A stretch of 64,000 bases of DNA from contig NZ_KQ949023.1 of the NCBI RefSeq assembly GCF_001514285.1, positions 434,001 through 498,000 on the forward strand. Direction: 5' to 3'. A model generated the notes under the pieces. That model ran no database searches. It had not been told where the DNA came from and saw only the letters and a program-made list of their open reading frames with translations. The translations under genes were made by a program, and so were the position numbers. Of this stretch, positions 17,861 through 26,485 are shown piece by piece (position 1 is the stretch's first letter; each line of letters begins with the position of its first letter). Origin of the DNA: Streptomyces sp. DSM 15324 (GTDB lineage: Bacteria; Actinomycetota; Actinomycetes; Streptomycetales; Streptomycetaceae).

Positions 17861-20443
17861 CTAGTGGCGTTCTTCGGCCCTGGCGTCACAGGCCTGCCCG
17901 CGCAGGCCGCGGGCCAGGTCGTCCCACGCCTCCAGGACCAGCCGGCGCAGCGCCGGGGGCGCCGCGTCGTGGGCGGCGAGCCAGACGTCCGTCTCCACCA
18001 GGGTCTGCGGGGAGTCCTGGAGATAGGGGTACAGCCCCTTGACGACGGTCATCGCGATCTGGATGGACCGCTCGGACCACACCCGGTCGATCGCCGCGAA
18101 GTACTTCTGCGCGTACGGCGCGAGCAGCTCCCGCTGGGACGGCTGCGCGAAGCCCGCGATGGTCGCCTCCACCAGGGCGTTGGAGAGCTCCTCGGACTCC
18201 ACCACCTGCGCCCACGCCTGCGCCTTGACCGCCGCCGAGGGACGCGCGGCCAGGCAGCGGACCTGGTGGCGCCGGCCCGACGCGGTGTCGTCCCGGGCGA
18301 GCTCCGCCTCCAGCGTCTTCTCGTCGGCGTACCCGTGCGCGACCAGCGGCTCCAGGAACGTCCACCGCAGCTCCTGGTCGACGCCCAGCCCCTCGATCAC
18401 CGAGGTGCCGTCCAGCAGACCCTGGAGCAGCTCGAAACCGCCCTGGTCCTCGGCCGTCTGGGCGAAGAACCGGGCCCACGCGAGCTGGTGCTCGCTGCCC
18501 GGCTCGGCCGCGTACAGCTCGCGCTCGGCGCCCTCGGCGAGCAGTCGCGCCCCGGTCGCCCGCAGCGGCGGCGCCACGTAGTGCACCAGCGCCGACTCCG
18601 CCCAGGCGTGCAGCATCTGGAGCACCCCGATGTCCGACTCACGCCCGGCGAACCGCAGCACCAGGGCGATGAAGTCCCGCGCGGGCAGCATCGCGTCCCG
18701 GGTGAGGTTCCACAGCGCCGACCAGCACAGGGCGCGGGCCAGCGGATCGGCGATGTCGCCGAGGTGCGTGTGCAGCGTCTCCAGCGAGGTCTCGTCGAAG
18801 CGGATCTTGCAGTACGTGAGGTCGTCGTCGTTGACCAGCACCAGCTCCGGGGCGGCCTCGCCGGCCAGCTCCGTGACGACCGTGCGCGGCCCGTCGACGT
18901 CCGTCTCGACCCGCGCGTACCGCACCAGCGCGCCGCCCTCCTCGAGGCGGTACAGGCCGATCGCCACCCGGTGCGGCCGCAGCTCGGGATGCGACTCCGG
19001 GGCCTCCTGCACCACCGCCAGCTCCGCGATCCGGCCCTCGGCGTCCAGCAGCACCTGGGGGGTCAGCGAGTTCACCCCGGCCGTCTGGAGCCAGGACCGC
19101 GCCCACGCCCCCATGTCCCGGCCGCTGGTCTCCGCCAGCACCGACAGCAGGTCGCCGAGGCGGGTGTTGCCGTACGCGTGCCGCTTGAAGTAGCGGCGGG
19201 CGCCCTCCAGGAACGCGTCCCGCCCGACGTACGCCACCAGCTGCTTGAGGACGGACGCGCCCTTGGCGTAGGTGATGCCGTCGAAGTTGAGCTTGGCGTC
19301 CTGCAGGTCGCGGATGTCGGCGGTGACCGGGTGGGTGGAGGGCAGCTGGTCGGCGCGGTACGCCCAGGCCTTGCGGCGGTTGGCGAAGGTGATCCAGCCC
19401 TCGGTGAAGCGGGTGGCCTCGACCATCGAGAAGGAGCCCATGAAGTCCGCGAAGGACTCCTTCAGCCACAGGTCGTCCCACCACTCCATGGTGACCAGGT
19501 CGCCGAACCACATGTGCGCCATCTCGTGCAGGATGACGTTCGCCCGGTTCTCGTACGACAGGCGGGTCACCTTGCCCCGGAAGATGTACTCCTCCCGGAA
19601 GGTCACCAGCCCCGGGTTCTCCATCGCCCCCAGGTTGTACTCCGGCACGAACGCCTGGTCGTACTTGCCGAAGGGGTACGGGTAGTCGAAGTGCTCGTGG
19701 AAGAAGTCCAGCCCCTGCTTGGTGATCAGGAAGACGTCCTCGGCCTCGAAGTAGGGCGCGAGCCCCTTGCGGCACATCGCGCCGAGCGGGATCTCCAGGG
19801 TCGTGCCGTCGGCCAGCTCACGGCGGTAGAGGTCCGTGACGTAGTGGTACGGACCCGCCACCACACAGGTGATGTACGTCGAGATCGGCTTCGTCTCCGC
19901 GAACCGCCACACCCCGTCGGCGCGCTCGCCCGCGCCGTTGCTCCACACCGTCCACTCCTCCGCCGCCCGCACCTCGAAACGGAACGGCGCCTTGAGGTCG
20001 GGCTGCTCGAAGTTCGCGAACACCCGGCGCGCGTCGGCCGGCTCGTACTGCGTGTAGAGGTAGACCTCGCCGTCCTCGGGGTCGACGAACCGGTGCAGGC
20101 CCTCGCCGGTGCGGGAGTACGCGCACTGCGCGTCCACGACCAGCTCGTTCTCGGCGGCCAGGTCCTCCAGCAGGATCCGGGAGCCGTCGAACACCTCGCC
20201 CGGGTCCAGATCGCGGCCGTTGAGGGAGACCGACGTCACACTCGGCGCGATCAGATCGGCGAAGCTCGCGGCGCCGGGCTCGTTGCAGCGGAAGCGGATC
20301 GTGGTGACCGAGCGGAAGGTGCGCGGCTCGTCGGCCCCCCCGCCGACGGCCGAACGCACGTCGAGGGACACGTCGTACCCGTCGACGGACAGCAGGGCGG
20401 CCCGCTCCTGGGCCTCGTCGCGGGACAGGTTCTCACCGGGCAC
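17861..20443 (-). CDS. pepN: Aminopeptidase N, M1 family, second copy
   Basis: Complete zinc aminopeptidase, 860 aa, the normal family size. Start GTG 20443 (MPGENLSRDEAQERAALL) with GAGGGAG upstream; the frame runs to an ATG at 20536 but that extension is not conserved with the copy at 1-1996. The substrate-anchoring GAMEN motif (NLGAMENPGLVTF), HEMAHMWFGD zinc site, distal Glu in KESFADF and the ERAP1-like C-terminal domain are all visible. It appears monocistronic and is divergent from the DsbA-like gene. Confidence 0.96.
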   Translation of the reverse strand: MPGENLSRDEAQERAALLSVDGYDVSLDVRSAVGGGADEPRTFRSVTTIRFRCNEPGAASFADLIAPSVTSVSLNGRDLDPGEVFDGSRILLEDLAAENELVVDAQCAYSRTGEGLHRFVDPEDGEVYLYTQYEPADARRVFANFEQPDLKAPFRFEVRAAEEWTVWSNGAGERADGVWRFAETKPISTYITCVVAGPYHYVTDLYRRELADGTTLEIPLGAMCRKGLAPYFEAEDVFLITKQGLDFFHEHFDYPYPFGKYDQAFVPEYNLGAMENPGLVTFREEYIFRGKVTRLSYENRANVILHEMAHMWFGDLVTMEWWDDLWLKESFADFMGSFSMVEATRFTEGWITFANRRKAWAYRADQLPSTHPVTADIRDLQDAKLNFDGITYAKGASVLKQLVAYVGRDAFLEGARRYFKRHAYGNTRLGDLLSVLAETSGRDMGAWARSWLQTAGVNSLTPQVLLDAEGRIAELAVVQEAPESHPELRPHRVAIGLYRLEEGGALVRYARVETDVDGPRTVVTELAGEAAPELVLVNDDDLTYCKIRFDETSLETLHTHLGDIADPLARALCWSALWNLTRDAMLPARDFIALVLRFAGRESDIGVLQMLHAWAESALVHYVAPPLRATGARLLAEGAERELYAAEPGSEHQLAWARFFAQTAEDQGGFELLQGLLDGTSVIEGLGVDQELRWTFLEPLVAHGYADEKTLEAELARDDTASGRRHQVRCLAARPSAAVKAQAWAQVVESEELSNALVEATIAGFAQPSQRELLAPYAQKYFAAIDRVWSERSIQIAMTVVKGLYPYLQDSPQTLVETDVWLAAHDAAPPALRRLVLEAWDDLARGLRGQACDARAEERH

Positions 20444-20609
20444 GGGCGGTACTCCCTCGTTGGTGGCCGGACGGCACAAGGACACGAGTGATCCTGCCAT
20501 GCGCCCCTGACCGGCAGCGGGGAATGTGTGCCGCACGCGACGGTGTTGACGTGGGGAAGGCCCTTTCTCTCAGGTTCCCCGTTCCTTTGCCGATCTTCCG
20601 AGGAGACAC

Positions 20610-21254
20610 ATGTCCGAGAAGACCCCCGTCGACTTCTGGTTCGACCCGCTGTGCCCCTGGGCGTGGATGACCTCCCGCTGGGTCCTGGAAGTCGAGAAGG
20701 TCCGTGACATCGAGGTGCGCTGGCACATCATGAGCCTCGCCGTCCTCAACGAGAACAAGCTGGACGAGCTGCCCGAGGAGTACCGCGAGATGCTCGCGGT
20801 CAAGGCCTGGCAGCCGGTGCGCGTGGTCACCGCCGCCTGGCAGCTGCACGGCGCCGACGTCCTCGGCCCGCTCTACACCGCGCTCGGCACCCGTATCCAC
20901 AACAACGGCGAGGGCCCGACGGTCGAGGCCATAGCCGGCGCGCTGGCGGACGTGGGCCTGCCCGCCTCCCTCATCGACTACGCCGAGCAGAGCGACTTCG
21001 AGTTCGACGCCCAGCTGCGCGCCTCCCACAAGGAGGGCATCGAGAAGGTCGGCCAGGACGTCGGCACCCCGGTGATCGCCGTCCCCGGCCCGGACGGCGA
21101 GCAGATCGCCTTCTTCGGCCCGGTCGTCACCCCCGCCCCGAAGGGCGAGGAGGCCGCCCGCCTCTGGGACGGCACCGTCGCGGTCGCCTCGGTCCCCGGT
21201 TTCTACGAGATCAAGCGCACCCGTACCAAGGGCCCCGACTTCAGCAACCTCTGA
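20610..21254 (+). CDS. DsbA-fold oxidoreductase (Rv2466c-like) with CPWA active site
   Basis: Thioredoxin-fold protein with a helical insert, 214 aa, similar in layout to mycothiol-dependent nitroreductase Rv2466c. The active-site motif is C15-P-W-A18 instead of CPWC, so only one redox cysteine is present. The cis-proline loop GTPVIAV is present. There is no signal peptide, so it is cytosolic. Start ATG 20610 with GAGGAGAC upstream. With one cysteine it probably acts by a monothiol mechanism with mycothiol, which is inference. Two strong hairpins follow it. Confidence 0.85.
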   Translation: MSEKTPVDFWFDPLCPWAWMTSRWVLEVEKVRDIEVRWHIMSLAVLNENKLDELPEEYREMLAVKAWQPVRVVTAAWQLHGADVLGPLYTALGTRIHNNGEGPTVEAIAGALADVGLPASLIDYAEQSDFEFDAQLRASHKEGIEKVGQDVGTPVIAVPGPDGEQIAFFGPVVTPAPKGEEAARLWDGTVAVASVPGFYEIKRTRTKGPDFSNL

Positions 21255-21273
21255 CGGCTCCCGCGCGGAACCC

Positions 21274-21300
21274 GCCCCCGCGAGCAGCCCTCGCGGGGGC
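21274..21300 (+). terminator. Hairpin terminator after the DsbA-like gene
   Basis: Perfect 10-bp stem GCCCCCGCGA (21274-21283) with 21291-21300 and a 7-nt loop, 20 nt after the stop codon. Confidence 0.7.
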
Positions 21301-21340
21301 ACCAGCGCCTCGCAGGGGTGAGACGGGCAGAAAAGCCCAG

Positions 21341-21376
21341 TGGGCGGCCCCTCCGCCGCCGCGGAGGGGCCGCCCA
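21341..21376. terminator. Strong bidirectional hairpin between convergent genes
   Basis: Perfect 16-bp stem (21341-21356 with 21361-21376) and CGCC loop, between the DsbA-like gene and tauD, able to stop transcription from both sides. Confidence 0.8.
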
Positions 21377-21406
21377 CGATCCGGACGCGTCCGGTACGCA
21401 GCGTGT

Positions 21407-22300
21407 CTAGGCCGCTACGGCCGTGTAGTGCGCGGCACTGCCCTCGATCGAGTGGCTCTCCTTCCCGTCGACGCCCACCGGCACGTCTCCCGCGGCCGTC
21501 ACCCGGTGCAGCCGGCGCGGCGCGCCGTCGTAGTTGTCGATGGCGTAGTGCTGGGTGATCCGGTTGTCGAAGATGACGAGCTGGTTCTTCGACCAGCGGT
21601 GGCGCAGGACGTTCTCGGGCCGGGTCACGTACGACTGGAGCAGATCGAGGATCTTGCGGGACTCGGCCACCGACAGCCCCACGATCCGCTGGGCGAACCC
21701 GCCGATGAACAGCCCGCGCTCACCGGTCAGCGGGTGGACGCGGACCACCGGGTGGACCGTGCGGTACTTGATGGAGGTGAACTGGGCGCGGGCGGCGGCC
21801 TGGGCCTCGTCGACGGCCTCGTCGGGCACCGCGTAGTCGTAGTCGTTGGTGTGCTCGGCCCACAGGGTGTCGGCCAGCAGCCGCAGCGGCTCGGGCAGGT
21901 CGCGGTAGGCGGCCGCGGAGTTGGCGATCAGCGTCTCGCCGCCGTACGGCGGGACGGTCAGGCTGCGCAGGGTCGTGGCCTGGGGCGGGTTCAGGACGAA
22001 GGTCACGTCGGTGTGCCAGTGGTTGGCGGCCCGGCCGCGCTCGCTGTCCACGGGCAGCACGTTCGGGGCGCCGTCGACCGAGGCCACGGTCGGGTGGGCG
22101 GTGGTGACCTCGCCGAAGTGCCGGACGAAGGCCTGGTGGGTCTCGTCGTCGAGGTCCACCTCGTCGAAGACCAGCGCCTTGTGGACGTTGAGCGCCTCCC
22201 GCAGGGCGGCGTAGGTCTCCTCGTCGAGGGGCTTGGAGATGTCGACGCCGAGGACGTGGGCGCCGATGTGGGCGGTGACCTTGCGGATGTCGAGCGTCAT
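21407..22300 (-). CDS. TauD/TfdA-family alpha-ketoglutarate-dependent dioxygenase
   Basis: Fe(II)/2-oxoglutarate dioxygenase, 297 aa, that oxidises a sulfonate or sulfate ester so that sulfite or sulfate is released. The metal-binding H-x-D is in HWHTDVTF (residues 96-98), the distal His in ITQHYAID, and the 2-oxoglutarate Arg in RRLHRVT. Last gene of the sulfonate-type operon, 12 nt after the monooxygenase stop. The substrate could be taurine or an alkyl sulfate; the sequence alone does not decide. Confidence 0.9.
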   Translation of the reverse strand: MTLDIRKVTAHIGAHVLGVDISKPLDEETYAALREALNVHKALVFDEVDLDDETHQAFVRHFGEVTTAHPTVASVDGAPNVLPVDSERGRAANHWHTDVTFVLNPPQATTLRSLTVPPYGGETLIANSAAAYRDLPEPLRLLADTLWAEHTNDYDYAVPDEAVDEAQAAARAQFTSIKYRTVHPVVRVHPLTGERGLFIGGFAQRIVGLSVAESRKILDLLQSYVTRPENVLRHRWSKNQLVIFDNRITQHYAIDNYDGAPRRLHRVTAAGDVPVGVDGKESHSIEGSAAHYTAVAA

Positions 22301-22312
22301 GGTGGTGTCCTC

Positions 22313-23653
22313 TCAGACCAGGGCGGGTGTCTTGACGTACTGGTTGGCGGGGCGCGGCAGGCCGTAGCGTGCGCGCAGGGTCTGGCGGGGGCCGTACTCC
22401 GTGCGGAGCAGACCGCGGGCGCGCAGCAGGGGGACGACCTGGTCGACGAAGGCGGTCAGGCCGGAGGGCAGCACCGCGGGCATGATGTTGAAGCCGTCGG
22501 CGGCACCCCGGGTGAACCAGGTCTCGATCGTGTCGGCGACCTGCTCGGGCGTGCCGGCGAAGGTGAGGTGCCCGCGCCCGCCGCCGAGCCGTCCGATCAG
22601 CTGCCGTACGGTCAGCCGCTCCCGGCGGGCCAGCTCCACGACCAGGGTGTAGCGGCTCTTGGCGCCCTCGACCGCGTCCTCGGAGGGCAGCTCCGCCGGC
22701 AGTTCCGCGTCCAGCTCCAGCGACCCGGGCGGCAGCTGGAGCAGCCGCTCCAGGTTGGCCACCCCGTGCCGGTGGACGATGTGGTCCTCCAGCAGCTGCT
22801 CGTTCGCCCGGGCCTCCGCCTCCGTGGAGCCGAGCACCGGCACGATGCCCGGCAGCACCTTGAGGTGCCGGGGGTCGCGGCCGGCCGCCGCCGTGCGCGC
22901 CTTGAGGTCGGCGTAGAAGGCCTGCGCGTCGGTGAGCGTCTGCTGCGCGGTGAACACCGCCTCCGCGTACCGGGCCGCGAACGCCTTGCCGTCCTCGGAG
23001 GACCCGGCCTGCACCAGCAGCGGGTACCCCTGCGGGGTGCGCGGGACGTTGAGGGCGCCCTCCACGCCGAAGTACGTCCCCCGGTGCCGGGGCGGATGGA
23101 TCTTGGCGTCGTCGCCCCACACCCCGGACGCCTTGTCGGCGAGGATCGTGTCGTCCTCCCAGCTGTCCCAGAGCTTCAGCGCCACGTCCACGAACTCGGC
23201 GGCCCGCGCGTACCGCTCGGCGTGCGCGGGCTCCGCGTCCAGGCCGAAGTTGCGGGCGGCCTCCGCGCCCGCCGTGGTGACGATGTTCCAGCCCGCCCGG
23301 CCGCCGCTGATGATGTCCAGCGAGGCGAACGTGCGGGCCAGGTTGTAGGGGGAGTTGTAGGACGTCGAGGCGGTCGCGATCAGCCCGATGTGCCGGGTCG
23401 CCGTGGCCAGCGCGGTGAGCAGCGTCAGCGGCTCCAGCGCCCCGGCCGGGCGCTGCGCGACACTGCTCCACAGCTGCGGCCCGTCGGCCAGGAAGAGGGA
23501 GTCGAAGGTGCCGCGCTCGGCGGTCCGCGCGAGCTCGACGTAGTGGTCCAGCTCCACGTGGGCGTGCGGGTCGCTCTCCGGGAGCCGCCAGGACGCCTCG
23601 TGGTGCCCGGTGTTCATCAGGAACGCGTTCAGGTGCAGCTTTCTCGAACTCAC
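22313..23653 (-). CDS. LLM-class flavin-dependent monooxygenase (NtaA/SnaA/DszA/DmoA type)
   Basis: FMNH2-dependent monooxygenase, 446 aa. Start GTG 23653 (MSSRKLHLNAFLMNTGHHEASWR) overlaps the ATPase stop by GTGA, and GGAGG lies about 8 nt upstream. The family marks LFLADGPQLW, SPYNLARTFASLDIISGGRAGWNIVTT and NFGL are typical of the NtaA/DszA branch, whose known members act on chelates or organosulfur compounds such as dimethyl sulfide. In this operon it most likely desulfurises an organosulfur substrate. It needs reduced flavin from a separate reductase not present here. Confidence 0.9.
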   Translation of the reverse strand: MSSRKLHLNAFLMNTGHHEASWRLPESDPHAHVELDHYVELARTAERGTFDSLFLADGPQLWSSVAQRPAGALEPLTLLTALATATRHIGLIATASTSYNSPYNLARTFASLDIISGGRAGWNIVTTAGAEAARNFGLDAEPAHAERYARAAEFVDVALKLWDSWEDDTILADKASGVWGDDAKIHPPRHRGTYFGVEGALNVPRTPQGYPLLVQAGSSEDGKAFAARYAEAVFTAQQTLTDAQAFYADLKARTAAAGRDPRHLKVLPGIVPVLGSTEAEARANEQLLEDHIVHRHGVANLERLLQLPPGSLELDAELPAELPSEDAVEGAKSRYTLVVELARRERLTVRQLIGRLGGGRGHLTFAGTPEQVADTIETWFTRGAADGFNIMPAVLPSGLTAFVDQVVPLLRARGLLRTEYGPRQTLRARYGLPRPANQYVKTPALV

Positions 23654-24375
23654 TGGTGGTCCTCCGTGACGCCCAGCGCGGCCAGCAGCCGCTCGCGGTA
23701 CTCCCCCAGCAGCGGATCGCGGTACGAGCGCGGATGGGGTCGGTCGATGGTCAGGTCGAGGCCGATCCGGCCTCGGTCGAGGACGAGGACCCGGTCGGCG
23801 AGCACGATCGCCTCGTCCACGTCGTGGGTGACGAGCAGCACGGACGGGCTGTGCCGCTTCCACAGCTGGCGCAGCAGGGCGTGCATCTTGATCCGGGTGA
23901 GCGCGTCCAGCGCCCCGAACGGCTCGTCGGCCAGCAGGAGTTCGGGCTCCCGGACCAGTGAGCGGGCGAGTGCGGCACGCTGTGCCTCGCCGCCGGACAG
24001 CTCGTTCGGCCAGGCCCGCTCGCGGCCGGCGAGCCCCACCTCGGCGAGGGCGGCCCGTCCCTTCTCCTCGCCGGCCGTCCCCAGCAGGACGTTGTCCAGC
24101 ACCCGGCGCCAGGGCAGCAGCCGGGCGTCCTGGAAGACCACCGACACCCGCTCGGGCGCCGTCAGTTCGCCGCTGCCGGCGACCTCGTGATCCAGGCCCG
24201 CGACCGCCCGCAGCAGGGTGGACTTGCCGGAGCCGCTGTGGCCGAGCAGGGCGACGAACTGTCCGGCGGGGATGTCCAGGTCGATGCCGTCGAGGACGGT
24301 CCGTCCGCCGAAGGACCGGGTCAGGCCCTGCAACCGTACGGCGGGACGGGTCAGTTGCTCAGTGTGCGGCGCCAT
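23650..24375 (-). CDS. ssuB: ABC transporter ATP-binding protein, SsuB/TauB type
   Basis: Cytoplasmic ATPase of a sulfonate/nitrate/taurine-type importer, 241 aa. Start ATG 24375 (MAPHTEQLTRPAVRL) with GGAGGG upstream. Walker A GHSGSGKST, Q-loop VVFQDARLLPW, signature LSGGEAQRAALARSL, Walker B LLLADEPFGALDALT and H-loop VTHDVDEA are all intact. It overlaps the permease gene by 25 nt and the monooxygenase by 4 nt, so the operon is tightly coupled. Substrate is assigned from context. Confidence 0.92.
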   Translation of the reverse strand: MAPHTEQLTRPAVRLQGLTRSFGGRTVLDGIDLDIPAGQFVALLGHSGSGKSTLLRAVAGLDHEVAGSGELTAPERVSVVFQDARLLPWRRVLDNVLLGTAGEEKGRAALAEVGLAGRERAWPNELSGGEAQRAALARSLVREPELLLADEPFGALDALTRIKMHALLRQLWKRHSPSVLLVTHDVDEAIVLADRVLVLDRGRIGLDLTIDRPHPRSYRDPLLGEYRERLLAALGVTEDHQ

Positions 24376-25193
24376 GACAGCACCCTCCGTTCGACGAGAC
24401 GGACCGCGCTGTCGGAGACCAGGCCGAACACGCCGTAGATCAGCAGGCCGACCAGGATGACGTCCGACCGGCCGTAGTTCTGGGCCTGGAACATCAGGTA
24501 GCCGAGGCCGCTGGTGGCGTTGATCTGCTCCAGGACCACCAGGCCGAGCCAGGATCCGGTGACGCCGAGCCGGAGTCCCACGAAGAATCCGGGCAGGGCG
24601 CCGGGGATCACGATCTGCCGGACGAACTGGAGCCTGGACAGCCCCTGCACCTCGGCGAGTTCGACGAACCGGTGGTCGATGCCGGACAGCGCGGCGTGCG
24701 TGTTCAGATAGATCGGGATGTAGACGACGATCGCGATGATCGCGATCTTGAAGGTCTCGCCGATGCCCAGCCACAGGATGAACAGCGGGATCAGCCCGAG
24801 CACCGGGATCGCCCGGTTGAGCTGCACGGTCCCGTCGATCAGCGCCTCGCCGGTCCGGCTGAGCCCGGACGCGAGGGCCAGCGCCACTCCGGCGGTCAGC
24901 CCGATCGCGAAGCCGTACCCGGCGCGTTCGAGGGAGGTGAGGACATCGGTGGGCAGGGTCCCGTCGGTCCACAGCCGGGCGCCGGTCGCGAGGACGGTCC
25001 AGGGCGCCGGGATCGCGCCGGGGTCGAGCCGGCCGGCGGCGGAGGCGGCGGCCCACAGGGCCACCAGCAGGAGGGGCCCGGCGAGCCGGGCGGCGGGCAG
25101 GCGTTTGCCGGGGGCGAGGCTGCGGCGCCGACGGCGCGGCTGCTCGACGGCCACGGCGACGGGGGCGGCCGTGCCCAGCGTGGTGGTGGTCAT
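24351..25193 (-). CDS. ssuC: ABC transporter permease, SsuC/TauC type
   Basis: Inner-membrane subunit of the importer, 280 aa, with about six membrane helices beginning at LAGPLLLVALWAAASAAG. The EAA coupling loop is seen around ELAEVQGLSRLQFVRQIVIP. Start ATG 25193 (MTTTTLGTAAPVAVAV); its N-terminal 35 residues are cytosolic and Arg-rich. It starts 5 nt after the binding-protein stop and overlaps the ATPase gene. Assignment to sulfonates rests on the adjacent TauD and flavin monooxygenase genes. Confidence 0.92.
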   Translation of the reverse strand: MTTTTLGTAAPVAVAVEQPRRRRRSLAPGKRLPAARLAGPLLLVALWAAASAAGRLDPGAIPAPWTVLATGARLWTDGTLPTDVLTSLERAGYGFAIGLTAGVALALASGLSRTGEALIDGTVQLNRAIPVLGLIPLFILWLGIGETFKIAIIAIVVYIPIYLNTHAALSGIDHRFVELAEVQGLSRLQFVRQIVIPGALPGFFVGLRLGVTGSWLGLVVLEQINATSGLGYLMFQAQNYGRSDVILVGLLIYGVFGLVSDSAVRLVERRVLSWRRTLSN

Positions 25194-25198
25194 GGCGG

Positions 25199-26254
25199 TC
25201 AGCTCCGGTACTCGGCGGGTACGGACTTCGCGGCGATGCCCTCGAAGCGGTGGTCGAAGAGGGAGGAGACGTCGAACTTCTTCACGAAGCCGCCCTCGGC
25301 GAGCAGATCGGCGGTCTCCTGCTCCCAGGCGATCGCCTCGTCCCAACGGGGCGGGAACAGCGGCTTGTTGGCGAGATCGGAGATCGACTTGGCCTGGGCG
25401 GAGGTCAGGTTCTGCGTCTTGACGTAGAACTCCTCGTTCCAGATGTCGGGGTGCTCGTACTGCCACACCTGGCCCTCGGCCCACTGCGGGATGTACGCGG
25501 CGATCGCGGCCGCCTTCGCCCTGTCGTTCAGCACCGACACCGGCGCCCACAGCAGGTTCAGCAGGTCGACGACGTCGGTGGTGATCGAGCGGGCCCCCTT
25601 GGAGCCGTACTGCTGGAGGTAGGCGGGGGCCTGGCTGTTGGCGAGCGGGGCGATGTCGACCTGGCCGGACTGGAGTGCGGTCAGGAACTGGTTGCTGGTC
25701 AGCGGGACCAGCGTGACCTCGTCGTACGCCAGACCGGCCTTCTTCAGCGCCCGCAGCAGGACGACACCCTGCGCCTGGCCCTGCGAGAACGCCAGCTTCT
25801 TCCCCTTGAAGTCCGCGACGGTGCGGATGTCGCTGCCGGGCCTGGTGGCGAAGAGATAGTTCGGCTTCCGGGTGATGTTGATCGCGACGATCTTCGCGTC
25901 ATAACCCTGGTAATGCGCCTGGATCGGTGGGATGCCCGCGTTGTTCGCCAGGTCCAGGGATTTCGCCCGGAACGCGTTGATGACATCCGGCCCGGCCCCG
26001 ATGTTCACCCAGCTCGACACCGTGAACGGCAGGTCGGGCAGTTTCGCCAGCTTGAACTGGAGCTGTTGCGCGTTCAGGTACGAGGCGATCTTCAGGCTGG
26101 TGCCGGCGGGCACCTTCGTGGCGAGCGGGGCCGTGGCGGCGCCCTTGCCGGCGGTGGCGGCACTGCTCTCGGCGCAGCCGCTGAGCCCGGCGACACCGGC
26201 GGCGGCACCGAGCAGCGAGGTGAGGAACAGGCGGCGGTCGAAGCTCGAAGGCAT
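25199..26254 (-). CDS. ssuA: Aliphatic sulfonate-type ABC transporter substrate-binding lipoprotein
   Basis: Extracytoplasmic binding protein, 351 aa. Start ATG 26254 (MPSSFDRRLFLTSLLG) with AAGGGG upstream. The N-terminus combines a twin-arginine-like DRRLFL with a lipobox LSGC near residue 25, so a Tat-exported lipoprotein is likely. The body fits the NMT1/SsuA fold (VNIGAGPDVINAFRAKSLDLA, DFKGKKLAFSQGQAQ). First gene of the transporter operon, 150 nt downstream of a tiny cysteine-rich ORF (26406-26432). Confidence 0.9.
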   Translation of the reverse strand: MPSSFDRRLFLTSLLGAAAGVAGLSGCAESSAATAGKGAATAPLATKVPAGTSLKIASYLNAQQLQFKLAKLPDLPFTVSSWVNIGAGPDVINAFRAKSLDLANNAGIPPIQAHYQGYDAKIVAINITRKPNYLFATRPGSDIRTVADFKGKKLAFSQGQAQGVVLLRALKKAGLAYDEVTLVPLTSNQFLTALQSGQVDIAPLANSQAPAYLQQYGSKGARSITTDVVDLLNLLWAPVSVLNDRAKAAAIAAYIPQWAEGQVWQYEHPDIWNEEFYVKTQNLTSAQAKSISDLANKPLFPPRWDEAIAWEQETADLLAEGGFVKKFDVSSLFDHRFEGIAAKSVPAEYRS

Positions 26255-26405
26255 GGGAGTACCCCTTGGGGAAAGCGGTGAAAAATGGCATGCGGAATTC
26301 CACGGACGGAAAGGGGAACTCACGCGGGAAGGCAGCAGGAAAAGCTGCGGTAAAAGCCGGGCGGGAAACGCAGGCGGAAGGGCGCGCTCCCGGCGCACCG
26401 GGGCG

Positions 26406-26432
26406 TCAGCAACAGAGAGTGCGACAGCTCAT
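26406..26432 (-). CDS. Cys-rich leader mini-ORF (MSCRTLCC)
   Basis: Eight-codon ORF, three of the eight being cysteine and two adjacent before the stop (CTCTGTTGCTGA). It lies directly upstream of the sulfur transporter operon on the same strand. A TTGACA at 26463-26468 and GACGAT at 26439-26444 (18-nt spacer) would start transcription at the A of its ATG. The layout matches leaderless polycysteine ORFs reported as cysteine-responsive attenuators in mycobacteria. Translation is not demonstrated. Confidence 0.55.
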   Translation of the reverse strand: MSCRTLCC

Positions 26433-26438
26433 GGAATC

Positions 26439-26468
26439 ATCGTCCGTTCCGCGTGCGATGTCTGTCAA
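26439..26468 (-). promoter_or_regulatory. Promoter of the sulfur transporter operon
   Basis: Perfect -35 TTGACA (26463-26468), 18-nt spacer and -10 GACGAT (26439-26444) on the minus strand. The expected start point coincides with the ATG of the Cys mini-ORF, 6 nt further on. Confidence 0.6.
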
Positions 26469-26485
26469 CATTCGGAGTTTCTGAA

